From: Actinacidiphila bryophytorum
GTDB taxonomy: Bacteria; Actinomycetota; Actinomycetes; Streptomycetales; Streptomycetaceae
Length of the DNA stretch: 64,000 nucleotides
Assembly: GCF_016916835.1 (NCBI RefSeq)
Contig: NZ_JAFFIX010000004.1
Span: 1-64,000, forward strand
Direction of reading: 5' to 3'
The notes beneath the pieces were generated by a model that made no database searches, was not told where the DNA came from, and saw nothing but the letters and a program-made list of their open reading frames with translations. Both the position numbers and the translations under genes were made by a program. Positions 24,150 to 33,026 of the stretch are shown one piece after another. Numbering within the stretch: position 1 is the stretch's first letter; each line of letters opens with the position of its first letter.

Positions 24150-25720
24150 CGCTGCCGCGCAGGCGTCCGAGGGCGGGCCGTGCGACGTGGTCGCTGCGGC
24201 GCCGGCTGGTCGCGTCCTGCGTGGCCCTGGTCGCCGCCGTCTGCACGGTGATCGGCGCGGTCACCATCTTCGCGCTGCACGACTTCCTCCACGGCCAGCT
24301 GGACGGCAAGGTGCACGACCTCGCGGTCCGCGCGTCGGGGCCGCACTCCGGCCCTGGCGGCCCCGACCACGGCGACGGGCCGCCGCGCAACCGGCCCGAG
24401 GGCGTACCCATGGAGTTCCTCGGCGGCGGCGGGCAGCCCGGCGAGACCGTCGTCGCCGTCGTCACCGCGGGCGGCGGAATCGGGCAGGCGGCGGTCAGCG
24501 CGACCGGGTCCACCGGCTCGGGCGCTCTGGTCGCGGAGCCGCTGACGGCCGCGCAGGCCGCCGCCTTCGCGCACGTACCGCTGGACGGCCGCCCGCACAC
24601 CCTGGACGTGCCCGGGCTGGGCGGCTTCCGGGTGGAGTCGGCGCGCCCGTTCGCGGACGGCAGCACCGTCCTGGTCGGGCTGTCGACGAAGGGCACGCAG
24701 GACACCCTGTCGACCCTGTTGTGGGTCGAGGTGTCGGTGTCGGCCGCGGGGCTGGTCGCCGCGGGGCTCGCGGGTGCCGCGCTGATGCGGATCGCCCTGC
24801 ACCCGCTGGGCCGGGTCGCCGCGACCGCCACCCGGGTGTCGGAACTGCCGCTGCACCGCGGCGAGGTGGCCCTGCACGACCGGGTCCCGGACTCCGACAC
24901 CGACCCGCGCACCGAGGTCGGCCAGGTCGGAGCCGCGCTCAACCGCATGCTGGGGCACGTGAGTTCGGCGCTGCACGCCCGGCAGGCCAGCGAGACCCGG
25001 GTACGGCAGTTCGTCGCGGACGCCAGCCACGAGCTGCGCACCCCGCTCGCCTCCATCCGCGGATACGCCGAACTCACCCGCCGCGGCCACGAGTCCGTAG
25101 GCCCCGACACGCGGCACGCGCTGGGGCGTATCGAGTCCGAGGCCGCCAGGATGACCACCCTGGTCGAGGACCTGCTGCTGCTGGCCAGGCTGGACGCGGG
25201 CCGCCCGCTGTCCCCCGCGCCGACCGACCTGTCGCCCCTGGTGGTGGACGCGGTCAGCGACGCGCGCGCGGCCGGCGGCGGGCACGTGTGGCGGCTGGAC
25301 CTGCCGGACGACCCGGCCCTCGTGCACGGCGACCCGCAGCGGCTGCACCAGGTGCTGACGAACCTGCTGGCCAACGCCCGTACCCACACACCGCCCGGGA
25401 CCACCGTCACCGCGAGGGTCGCCGCGGATCCCTCCGGCGGCGTCCTGCTGCAGGTCGAGGACGACGGCCCCGGCATCCCCGCCGCGCTGCAGCCGGTGGT
25501 CTTCGAGCGCTTCGCCCGCGGTGACGCCTCACGCGCCCGCACCGCGGACACCGCCGGCAGCAGCGGGAGTACGGGCCTGGGCCTGGCGATCGTGCAGTCC
25601 GTGGTGGCCGCGCACGGCGGCAGCGTGGGGCTGGCCAGCGAACCGGGCCGCACCGTCTTCACGGTCACACTGCCCCCGGCGGACTCACAGCCCCTCCCCA
25701 GCCTCAGCACATCGTCGTGA
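24146..25720 (+). CDS. Membrane sensor histidine kinase
   Basis: A 524-residue kinase. The first membrane helix is at about residues 20-45 (LVASCVALVAAVCTVIGAVTIFAL). An extracytoplasmic domain of about 160 residues follows, with a His/Gly/Pro-rich insert (GPHSGPGGPDHGDGPP). The second helix is WVEVSVSAAGLVAAGLAGAALM, then HAMP, H-box FVADASHELRTPLASIRGYAE, N-box LHQVLTNLLANARTH, G1 VEDDGPGIP and G2 STGLGLAIVQS. All catalytic residues are present. The His-rich sensor insert could bind metal; that is inference. The gene begins inside the stop of the response regulator. Confidence 0.9.
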   Translation: MTLPRRRPRAGRATWSLRRRLVASCVALVAAVCTVIGAVTIFALHDFLHGQLDGKVHDLAVRASGPHSGPGGPDHGDGPPRNRPEGVPMEFLGGGGQPGETVVAVVTAGGGIGQAAVSATGSTGSGALVAEPLTAAQAAAFAHVPLDGRPHTLDVPGLGGFRVESARPFADGSTVLVGLSTKGTQDTLSTLLWVEVSVSAAGLVAAGLAGAALMRIALHPLGRVAATATRVSELPLHRGEVALHDRVPDSDTDPRTEVGQVGAALNRMLGHVSSALHARQASETRVRQFVADASHELRTPLASIRGYAELTRRGHESVGPDTRHALGRIESEAARMTTLVEDLLLLARLDAGRPLSPAPTDLSPLVVDAVSDARAAGGGHVWRLDLPDDPALVHGDPQRLHQVLTNLLANARTHTPPGTTVTARVAADPSGGVLLQVEDDGPGIPAALQPVVFERFARGDASRARTADTAGSSGSTGLGLAIVQSVVAAHGGSVGLASEPGRTVFTVTLPPADSQPLPSLSTSS

Positions 25721-25745
25721 CAGGGCGCCCGGCGAGTGTCGGGGC

Positions 25746-27038
25746 ATGCGAACCCCACTCGGCGACCTGCCCGCCCGGCAGCACCTGCCGGTCGCGGACG
25801 CAGGCCCCACGGCCGGTACCCCGGTGCTGGACGTCGTCATTCCCGTGTACAACGAGGAGGACGACCTGGGCACCTGCGTCCGCCGTCTGCACGCCCACCT
25901 GTCGGCCACCTTCCCCTACCCCTTCCGCATCACCGTCGCGGACAACGCCAGCACCGACCTGACCCCCGCGGTCGCGAAGGCGCTCGCCGACGAACTGCCG
26001 GAGGTCGTCGGCTTCCGGCTGGAGCAGAAGGGCCGCGGACGCGCCCTGCGCACGGTCTGGACGGCGTCGCAGGCGCCGGTGCTCGCGTACATGGACGTGG
26101 ACCTGTCCACCGACCTCAACGCACTGCTGCCGCTGGTCGCCCCGCTGATCTCCGGCCACTCCGACCTGGCCATCGGCTCCCGGCTCGCCCGCTCCTCGCG
26201 GGTGGTGCGCGGCGCGAAGCGGGAGTTCATCTCGCGCGCCTACAACCTGGTCCTGCGCGGCTCGCTCGCCGCCCGCTTCTCCGACGCCCAGTGCGGCTTC
26301 AAGGCGATCCGCGGCGACGTGGCGCAGCGGCTGCTGCCGATGGTCGAGGACAGCGGCTGGTTCTTCGACACCGAGATGCTGGTGCTCGCAGAACGCGCGG
26401 GCCTGCGCATCCACGAGGTGCCGGTCGACTGGGTCGACGACCCCGACAGCAGCGTCGACCTCGTCAGGACCGCGACCGACGACCTGCGGGGCGTCTGGCG
26501 GGTCGGACGGGCGCTCGCCACCGGGCAGTTGGCGCTCGACCGGCTGCGCCGCCCCTTCGGTGACGACCCGCGCGACCGCGAACTGTCCGGTGTGCCCGCG
26601 GGACTTGCCCGCCAGGCCGTCGGCTTCTGCGCCGTCGGGGCGCTCAGCACCCTGGTCTACCTCGCACTCTTCTCGCTGCTGCGGCCCGGCACCGGCTCCC
26701 AGGCCGCCAACGCGCTGGCCCTGCTGCTGTCCGCGCTCGGCAACACCGCCGCCAACCGGCGCCTGACGTTCGGGGTACGCGGCCGGGGCCGCGCGATGCG
26801 GCACCAGGCGCAGGGACTTGTGGTCTTCGCCATCGGCCTCGCCCTGACCAGCGGTTCGCTCGCCGCGCTGCACACCGCGACCGACACGCCCTCGCACGGC
26901 AGCGAACTGGCGGTGCTGGTCGCGGCCAACCTGGCGGCGACCGTGCTGCGCTTCCTGCTCTTCCGCGCCTGGGTCTTCCACGAACCCGAGCCCATGGCCC
27001 CCGAGTCCCCCAGGACATCCGACAGGAGTGCTCGATGA
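25746..27038 (+). CDS. GT2 glycosyltransferase fused to a GtrA-type flippase domain
   Basis: A 430-residue protein. A GT2 domain (about 25-260) has VLDVVIPVYNEEDDLG, YMDVDLSTDLN (DxD-type) and DAQCGFKAIRGDVAQRLL, as in dolichol-phosphate-sugar synthases. It is followed by a GtrA domain with four membrane helices (about 290-415: AVGFCAVGALSTLVYLALF to FLLFRAWVFHEP). Such fusions make and flip a polyprenyl-phosphate sugar, which is then used by a GT-C enzyme outside. The next gene is exactly such an enzyme and overlaps it by four bases (ATGA). Confidence 0.88.
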   Translation: MRTPLGDLPARQHLPVADAGPTAGTPVLDVVIPVYNEEDDLGTCVRRLHAHLSATFPYPFRITVADNASTDLTPAVAKALADELPEVVGFRLEQKGRGRALRTVWTASQAPVLAYMDVDLSTDLNALLPLVAPLISGHSDLAIGSRLARSSRVVRGAKREFISRAYNLVLRGSLAARFSDAQCGFKAIRGDVAQRLLPMVEDSGWFFDTEMLVLAERAGLRIHEVPVDWVDDPDSSVDLVRTATDDLRGVWRVGRALATGQLALDRLRRPFGDDPRDRELSGVPAGLARQAVGFCAVGALSTLVYLALFSLLRPGTGSQAANALALLLSALGNTAANRRLTFGVRGRGRAMRHQAQGLVVFAIGLALTSGSLAALHTATDTPSHGSELAVLVAANLAATVLRFLLFRAWVFHEPEPMAPESPRTSDRSAR

Positions 27039-29059
27039 CCGCGCTGACCCACCCGCCGACCGCTCCCGCCGCCTCGCTCGGGCGGCGCACCTGGCGCGGC
27101 CGCCCCGACGACCCCGCATGGGCGCGCCCCGCACTGCTGGCCCTGCTGCTCGGCACCCTGGTCCTCTACCTCTACGACCTCGGCGCGTCCGGCTACGCCA
27201 ACTCCTTCTACTCCGCCGCCGTCCAGGCCGGCAGCCAGAGCTGGAAGGCCTTCTTCTTCGGCTCCTCCGACGCCGCCAACTCCATCACCGTCGACAAACC
27301 CCCGGCCGCGCTGTGGCCGATGGCGCTGTCGGTACGGCTGTTCGGCCTCGGCTCCTGGCAGATCCTGGTGCCCGAGGCCCTGATGGGCGTCGGCACGGTG
27401 GCGCTGCTGTACGCCTCCGTACGCCGCCGCTTCGGTGCCGCCGCCGGGCTCGTCGCCGGTGCGGCGCTCGCGGTGACGCCGGTGGCCGCGCTCATGTTCC
27501 GCTTCAACAACCCCGACGCGCTGCTCGCGCTGCTCATGGTCGCCACGATCTACAGCGTGCAGCGCGCACTGGAGGACGCCCGCACCAGGTGGCTGCTGGC
27601 CGCCGGCGCACTGCTGGGCCTGGCCTTCCTGACCAAGACGCTGCAGGCCTGGCTGATCGTCCCGGTCCTCACCGCCGTCTACGCCGTCTGCGCCCCCACC
27701 CGGCTGCGCCGCCGGCTGCTGCAACTCCTCTACGCCGGCGGTGCGATGCTGCTGGCCGGCGGCTGGTGGGTGGCGGTCGTCGAACTGTGGCCCGCCTCCT
27801 CCCGCCCCTACATCGGCGGCTCCCAGGACAACAGCTTCCTGGGCCTGACCTTCGGCTACAACGGCTTCGGCCGCATCACCGGCAACGAGACCGGCAGCGT
27901 CGGCGGCGGAGGAGGACCGGGCGGCGGAGGCGGCGGCATGTGGGGCGCCACCGGCATCGGGCGGCTCTTCAACTCCGACATGGGCGGGCAGATCGCCTGG
28001 CTGCTGCCGGCCGCCTTCGCGCTGCTGCTGGCCGGGCTGTGGTTCACCCGGCGCGCCCCGCGCACCGACCAGGAACGGGCCGCCTTCCTGCTGTGGGGCG
28101 GTTCGCTGCTCGCCACGTTCGTGACCTTCAGCTTCATGTCCGGGATCTTCCACCAGTACTACAACATCGCGCTCGCGCCCTACATCGCGGCGGTCACCGC
28201 CATGGGGGCGGTCCTGCTGTGGCGGCGGCGCCGGTCGCCGCTGGCCGCGGCCGTACTCGCCGCCACCGCGGCCGGCACCGGGGCGATCTCCTACGTCCTG
28301 CTCGACCGCTCCCCCTCCTGGCACCCCTGGCTGCGGTACGCCGTCCTCGCCGTCGGCATCGCCGCCGCAGTCGCCCTGCCGGCCGCGCCCTACGTGCGGT
28401 TCGCCGCGCTCGCCCGCACCGCGGCCGTCCTCGGCCTCGCCGCCGCACTCGGCGGACCCGTCGCCTACACCCTCGACACGGTGGCCACACCGCACCAGGG
28501 CTCCATCGTCACGGCCGGCCCGGCCGTCGCCTCCGGCGGTTTCCCCGGGGGCGGCGGGCGGCCCAACGGTGGGCCGCCCACCGGTACGTTTCCGGGTGCC
28601 CCCGGGGGTCGCGGCGCCGGCCAGGGCTTCGGGCAGCCCGGCCGGCAGGCACCCCCGCAGGGCCGCGGCGGCGGTGGCGGCATGGGCGGGCTGCTGGACG
28701 GCGCGCAGGTCAGCGCCGAGATGACGGCGCTGCTCAAGGCTGACGCGGGCCGCTACACATGGGTCGCCGCCGCGGTCGGGTCGCAGAACCAGGCCAGTTA
28801 CCAGCTGGCGAGCGGGGAGCCGGTGATGTCGGTGGGGGGCTTCAACGGAAGCGATCCGTCTCCGACGCTGGTTCAGTTCAAGCGGTACGTTGCGGCCGGC
28901 CGCATCCACTACTTCATCGCCTCGGGCGGCGGGGGGATGGGCGGCGGTATGGGAGCGCAGATGGGCGGCTCCCGGGCCGCCTCCGAGATCGCCTCCTGGG
29001 TCGCGGCCACGTACCCCGCGAAGACGGTCGGCTCCACGACCGTCTACGACCTGTCCTGA
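27035..29059 (+). CDS. GT39-type membrane glycosyltransferase (ArnT/PMT-like)
   Basis: A 674-residue GT-C protein with 10 or more membrane helices and the PMT-like first loop GYANSFYSAAVQAGSQSWKAFFFGSSDAANSITVDKPPAALW, where the acidic residue before the second helix is catalytic in the family. Two Gly-rich insertions stand out (about 290-305 and 500-560, runs such as GGGGPGGGGGGMWG), both predicted outside the membrane. The last ~110 residues form a compact extracytoplasmic domain (YTWVAAAVGSQNQASYQLAS). It should transfer the sugar from the lipid carrier made by the GT2-GtrA partner to a wall polymer or protein. Confidence 0.88.
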   Translation: MTALTHPPTAPAASLGRRTWRGRPDDPAWARPALLALLLGTLVLYLYDLGASGYANSFYSAAVQAGSQSWKAFFFGSSDAANSITVDKPPAALWPMALSVRLFGLGSWQILVPEALMGVGTVALLYASVRRRFGAAAGLVAGAALAVTPVAALMFRFNNPDALLALLMVATIYSVQRALEDARTRWLLAAGALLGLAFLTKTLQAWLIVPVLTAVYAVCAPTRLRRRLLQLLYAGGAMLLAGGWWVAVVELWPASSRPYIGGSQDNSFLGLTFGYNGFGRITGNETGSVGGGGGPGGGGGGMWGATGIGRLFNSDMGGQIAWLLPAAFALLLAGLWFTRRAPRTDQERAAFLLWGGSLLATFVTFSFMSGIFHQYYNIALAPYIAAVTAMGAVLLWRRRRSPLAAAVLAATAAGTGAISYVLLDRSPSWHPWLRYAVLAVGIAAAVALPAAPYVRFAALARTAAVLGLAAALGGPVAYTLDTVATPHQGSIVTAGPAVASGGFPGGGGRPNGGPPTGTFPGAPGGRGAGQGFGQPGRQAPPQGRGGGGGMGGLLDGAQVSAEMTALLKADAGRYTWVAAAVGSQNQASYQLASGEPVMSVGGFNGSDPSPTLVQFKRYVAAGRIHYFIASGGGGMGGGMGAQMGGSRAASEIASWVAATYPAKTVGSTTVYDLS

Positions 29060-29433
29060 CCCTGCCCCTTGCGGTTGCACCTTCCGGTGCGTATGGGCTG
29101 GTCGCGCAGTTCCCCGCGCCCCTTCAGGTCCTGCCCCTTGCGGTGGGCGGTCGCCTTTCCCGCCATGGTGGCTGGTCGCGCCGTTCCCCGCGCCCCTGGG
29201 TGGTTGCCACTTGCTGTGGCGTTGCTTTCTTCCGGCCCGCTCGGGCTGGTCGCGCAGTTCCCCGCGCCCCTGATGGTTGCCCCCTTCTCGCAGAAGCAGG
29301 CGCCATCGGGGGCGCCGTCTGCCTGCGAGGGTGAGCGTTTTTCAGGGGCGCGGGGAACTGCGCGACCAGCCCACCACCGGGGGAAGGTCCGGCAGAGAGC
29401 GTGCCCGGCAGGGTGGGGGGAACCCGGGGGAGG
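29060..29433. repeat. Convergent gap with four copies of the dispersed GC-rich repeat
   Basis: There is no gene. Copies in one orientation are at 29098-29123, 29172-29197 and 29246-29271, spaced exactly 74 bases, and one in the other orientation is at 29344-29369. The regular spacing points to tandem growth of the element. Opposed copies could pair to form a terminator between the converging genes. Confidence 0.75.
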
Positions 29434-29895
29434 CTACGCCAGCCTGGCGGGGAAGCCGCCGGTTGCCAGGGGGCCCCAGTGCGTGGGGGTGATGCGGATC
29501 AGGGACTTGCCCTGGCGGAGCATCGCTTCGCGATACTCCGCCCAGTCGGGGTGCTCGCCGCTGATGTTGCGGAAGTACTCGACGAGCGGCTCGACGGCCT
29601 CCGGCACGTCGAGCACTTCGGCGGTGCCGTCGACCTGGACCCACGGCCCGTTCCACTCGTCCGACAGGACGATGACGCTGACCCGCGGGTCGCGCCGCGC
29701 GTTGCGGGTCTTGGCCCGCTCGGGGTAGGTCGACACGACGATGCGCCCGGCGTCGTCGACGCCGCAGGTGAGCGGCGAGCCCTGGGGGCGCCCGTCCGCA
29801 CGGGTGGTGAGGAGGATCGCCCGGTGCCTGGGGCGTACGAATTCGAGCAGCTCTTCCCGCGAGACCGCGGTGTTCGTGGCGATGTTGGGGGCCAT
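29434..29895 (-). CDS. PPOX-class F420-dependent oxidoreductase
   Basis: A 153-residue split-barrel flavin/F420-binding protein (FVRPRHRAILLTTRADGRPQGSPLTCGVDDAGRIVVST, then AKTRNARRDPRVSVIVLSDEWNGPWVQVDGTAEVLD). Members reduce enones or quinones, or bind biliverdin or flavins, with deazaflavin F420. TAGGGT lies seven bases before the ATG, so the message is probably leaderless. Confidence 0.85.
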   Translation of the reverse strand: MAPNIATNTAVSREELLEFVRPRHRAILLTTRADGRPQGSPLTCGVDDAGRIVVSTYPERAKTRNARRDPRVSVIVLSDEWNGPWVQVDGTAEVLDVPEAVEPLVEYFRNISGEHPDWAEYREAMLRQGKSLIRITPTHWGPLATGGFPARLA

Positions 29896-30086
29896 ACCCG
29901 CACCCTACGTCGCGCGCCCCGCCGCGGAGCGGTGCGCGGATGCCGGCGTCGGCCTCGGCCGTCCCCTGCCGTGGCCGCCGCCGGTATCCAGGGCCTGGCG
30001 TCCAGGCCCTACCCGAACCTCCGTGCCTGGACCTCTCCGCTGTGGGCACAGGCCGGGTGGACGGGAACCTCAAAGCCCGGTCGCCG

Positions 30087-31676
30087 TCACTCCTTTGCCG
30101 TCGCCGTACCCGGTGCGGCCTGCTGCAAACCGCTGCGGGTGCGCAGGGCCACCTCCTTGACGAAGACGACGAGCAGGAAGGACAGCAGCGCGAACGGTGC
30201 CGCGTAGAGGAAGACGTCGCCGATGCCGTGGCCGTAGGCGCTCTCGACGACGCCGCGGACCGGTGCGGGCAGGGTCGCGACGTCGGGGATGCCGCCGCTG
30301 TCGCCCGCGGCGGCCTTGACGTGGAGTGCGGCCAGGCCGTCGGTGACGAAGTGGGTGACGCGGTTGCCGAGGACGGCGCCGAGCGCGCTGACGCCGACGG
30401 CGCCGCCGAGCGAGCGGAAGAAGGTGACCAGCGAGCTGGCGGCGCCGAGGTCCGCGGTGGAGACCTGGTTCTGCACGGCGAGGACCAGGTTCTGCATCAT
30501 CATGCCGACGCCGAGGCCGAGCAGCGCCATGTAGACGGCGACCTCCCAGTAGGGGGTGTCGTAGCGGATGAGGCCGAGGGTCGCGGAGCCGGCGGTGAGC
30601 AGCAGGCCGCCGGCGACCAGGAAGGCCTTCCAGCGCCCGGTGCGGGTGATGATCTGGCCGGTGGCGGTGGAGGCGACGAACAGGCCGCCGATCAGCGGGA
30701 TCGTCATGATGCCGGACATGGTGGGGGTGCGGCCGCGGGCCAGCTGGAAGTACTGGCTGAGGAAGACCGTGCCGGCGAACATGGCGACGCCGACGAAGAG
30801 GCTGGCCAGCGAGGTCAGGGTGATGGTCTTGTTGCGGAAGAGCCGCAGCGGCACGATCGGCTGCTCGGCGCGGGACTCGACGTAGAGGAAGACGCAGCCG
30901 AGCAGGACGGCGGCGGGCACCATGACGAAGGACTGCCAGGACATCCACGCGTAGTTCTGGCCGGCCAGCGACACCCAGATCATCAGCAGCGAGACCGCGG
31001 CGGTGATGAAGAAGGCACCGGCCCAGTCAATCGTGACCTTCCGCCGGACGACCGGCAGGTGCAGCGTCTTCTGCAGCACGACGAGCGCGATGACGGCGAA
31101 GGGCACGCCCACGTAGAAGCACCAGCGCCAGCCGAGCGCGGAGTCGACGATGACGCCGCCGACGAGGGGGCCGCCGACGGTGGCGACGGCGAAGGTGGCG
31201 CCGAGGTAGCCGCTGTAGCGGCCGCGTTCGCGGGGCGAGATCATCGCGGCCATGATCACCTGGGTGAGCGCGGACAGGCCGCCGGCGCCGACGCCCTGGA
31301 CCAGGCGGCAGCCGATGAGCATGCCGGGGCCGGTGGAGAAGCCGGCCACGACGGAGCCGAGCACGTAGATCACCAGTGCCAGCTGGATCAGCAGCTTCTT
31401 GCTGAACAGGTCGGAGAGCTTGCCCCAGATCGGGGTGGTGGCGGTGACGGCGAGCAGCGAGGCGGTGACGACCCAGGTGTACGCGCTCTGGCCGCCGCCG
31501 ATGTCGGCGAGGATGCGGGGCAGCGCGTTGGAGACGATGGTCGAGGACAGGATCGCCACGAACAGCCCGAGCAGCAGCCCGGAGAGGGCTTCCATGATCT
31601 GCCGGTGGGACATGGCCGCCCCGTCCGGTGTGCTGGGCGGGGTGCTGGTGTGTGCGGTTGTCGACGCGGTCGCCAT
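30087..31676 (-). CDS. MFS drug efflux transporter, DHA2 (EmrB/QacA) family
   Basis: A 529-residue transporter with about 14 membrane helices. Family motifs are LGLFVAILSSTIVSNALPRILADI in the first helix, WVVTASLLAVTATTPIWGKLSDLFSKK (motif A), and GRLVQGVGAGG-like GCRLVQGVGAGGLSAL. A proton-driven exporter of drugs or natural products is expected. A dyad (31702-31723) sits just upstream, but no repressor gene is adjacent. Confidence 0.9.
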   Translation of the reverse strand: MATASTTAHTSTPPSTPDGAAMSHRQIMEALSGLLLGLFVAILSSTIVSNALPRILADIGGGQSAYTWVVTASLLAVTATTPIWGKLSDLFSKKLLIQLALVIYVLGSVVAGFSTGPGMLIGCRLVQGVGAGGLSALTQVIMAAMISPRERGRYSGYLGATFAVATVGGPLVGGVIVDSALGWRWCFYVGVPFAVIALVVLQKTLHLPVVRRKVTIDWAGAFFITAAVSLLMIWVSLAGQNYAWMSWQSFVMVPAAVLLGCVFLYVESRAEQPIVPLRLFRNKTITLTSLASLFVGVAMFAGTVFLSQYFQLARGRTPTMSGIMTIPLIGGLFVASTATGQIITRTGRWKAFLVAGGLLLTAGSATLGLIRYDTPYWEVAVYMALLGLGVGMMMQNLVLAVQNQVSTADLGAASSLVTFFRSLGGAVGVSALGAVLGNRVTHFVTDGLAALHVKAAAGDSGGIPDVATLPAPVRGVVESAYGHGIGDVFLYAAPFALLSFLLVVFVKEVALRTRSGLQQAAPGTATAKE

Positions 31677-31701
31677 CAGGCCTCCATTTGATTGCCTGAA
31701 G

Positions 31702-31723
31702 CAACCATACGATCAGATGGTTG
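31702..31723. promoter_or_regulatory. Operator-like inverted repeat upstream of the DHA2 pump
   Basis: CAACCAT-N8-ATGGTTG is a perfect 7-8-7 dyad 26 bases from the start codon, and a TTGC-N7-GCAA dyad overlaps its left side. This fits a MarR- or TetR-type repressor that is not present in the window. Confidence 0.5.
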
Positions 31724-31806
31724 TATACGGCAAGCTCTGTGGGCCGCCTGTGGTGTACGCCACGGGGGGTGCGGGGGATTCCGCCGACACGCTAGGGTCA
31801 GGCGGC

Positions 31807-31995
31807 ATGTCGAACAACCCTGAGAACAACTACGACCCGGCCGGCAGCACCCAGATGTTCCGGGCCTTCGTCGACGAGCAGCCGCAGACCCCGGAGGTCC
31901 AGCGCGCTCAGGCGCGGCCGCGGACCGGAATGATCGTCGGGCTGATCGTCGGGCTCGTGATCGTTGTCGGAGTGGTCGCACTCGCCATGAAGTAA
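31807..31995 (+). CDS. Small single-pass membrane protein (62 aa)
   Basis: A 62-residue protein: an Asn/Gln-rich N-terminus (MSNNPENNYDPAGSTQMFRAF) and one C-terminal membrane helix (GMIVGLIVGLVIVVGVVALAMK). The N-terminus is expected in the cytoplasm. TAGGGT at 31793-31798 suggests a leaderless start. It stands convergent to the sigma-factor gene. Function unknown. Confidence 0.65.
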   Translation: MSNNPENNYDPAGSTQMFRAFVDEQPQTPEVQRAQARPRTGMIVGLIVGLVIVVGVVALAMK

Positions 31996-32020
31996 GGCGC
32001 CCGACCACTCCGTCCCGTCC

Positions 32021-32860
32021 TCATCCCTCTGCGGTCAGACCCTCACGCAGCTGCGACAGTGTGCGGGTCAGCAGCCGGGAGACGTGCATCTGGGAGATGC
32101 CGACCTCCTCGCCGATCTGCGACTGCGTCATGTTCGCGAAGAAGCGCAGCATGATGATCTGGCGCTCGCGCGGCGGCAGTTGGGCCAGCAGCGGCTTGAG
32201 CGACTCGCGGTACTCGACGCCTTCGAGTGCGGCGTCCTCGTAGCCGAGCCGGTCGGCGAGCGTGCCTTCGCCGCCGTCGTCCTCGGGCGGCGGGGAGTCG
32301 AGCGAGCTGGCCGTGTAGGCGTTGCCCACCGCCAGGCCGTCGACCACGTCCTCCTCGGACACACCGAGGCACAGGGCGAGTTCCGCCACGGTCGGCGAGC
32401 GGTCGAGCCGCTGGGACAGCTCGTCGCTGGCCTTGGTGAGGGCCAGCCGCAGTTCCTGCAGCCGCCGCGGCACCCGGACCGACCAGGAGGTGTCGCGGAA
32501 GAACCGCTTCACCTCGCCGACGATGGTCGGCATCGCGAACGTCGGGAACTCCACCCCGCGCTCGCAGTCGAAGCGGTCGATGGCTTTGATCAGGCCGATG
32601 GTGCCGACCTGGACGATGTCCTCCATCGGCTCGTTGCGGCTGCGGAAGCGGGCCGCCGCGTACCGCACGAGCGGGAGGTTCAGCTCGATCAGCGTGTCGC
32701 GTACGTAGGTGCGTTCCGGGCTGTCCGCCGGGACTTCCGCAAGTCGCAGGAAGAGCGAGCGGGACAGCGTGCGGGTGTCGATGGCCTCGCCGTGAAGAGC
32801 ATCGTGCGGTGCGTCGTCATTGGGACGGAGCACCTTGGGACTGCCCACCTGTACGGACAT
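32021..32860 (-). CDS. SigB/SigF/SigG-family RNA polymerase sigma factor (first of a pair)
   Basis: A 279-residue sigma factor with region 2 ([37 protein letters not shown]), region 3 (VKRFFRDTSWSVRVPRRLQELRLAL) and region 4 ([37 protein letters not shown]). It is a close paralogue of the gene at 33027. The pair next to tadA and upp matches the position of sigN and sigF in S. coelicolor; by order this gene would correspond to sigN, but the assignment is tentative. Such factors act in late aerial growth and stress. A strong dyad and a GTTT...GGTAT promoter-like element lie upstream. Confidence 0.85.
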   Translation of the reverse strand: MSVQVGSPKVLRPNDDAPHDALHGEAIDTRTLSRSLFLRLAEVPADSPERTYVRDTLIELNLPLVRYAAARFRSRNEPMEDIVQVGTIGLIKAIDRFDCERGVEFPTFAMPTIVGEVKRFFRDTSWSVRVPRRLQELRLALTKASDELSQRLDRSPTVAELALCLGVSEEDVVDGLAVGNAYTASSLDSPPPEDDGGEGTLADRLGYEDAALEGVEYRESLKPLLAQLPPRERQIIMLRFFANMTQSQIGEEVGISQMHVSRLLTRTLSQLREGLTAEG

Positions 32861-32886
32861 GCCACCCCCTTGAGGTCGCGGACGGG

Positions 32887-32943
32887 TGTCGCGAGCGACG
32901 TTGTTCCTCCACTGGAATACCGGAGGTGCGCTCGCGACAAACG
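32887..32943 (-). promoter_or_regulatory. Sigma-B-like promoter embedded in a long hairpin
   Basis: TGTCGCGAGCG (32887-32897) pairs perfectly with CGCTCGCGACA (32929-32939), with an inner CCTCC / GGAGG pairing. On the minus strand, GTTT near 32943 and GGTAT near 32921 resemble the -35 and -10 of SigB/SigF promoters. The dyad covers the spacer and -10, so it could be an operator or a leader hairpin. Confidence 0.5.
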
Positions 32944-33026
32944 CGGTATCCGCAGAATGTCACATGTCGGCAACACGCTGTAGCGCCAAGTCGACATATC
33001 TGCGCAGGTGGCTTAATCCCTTTCGG

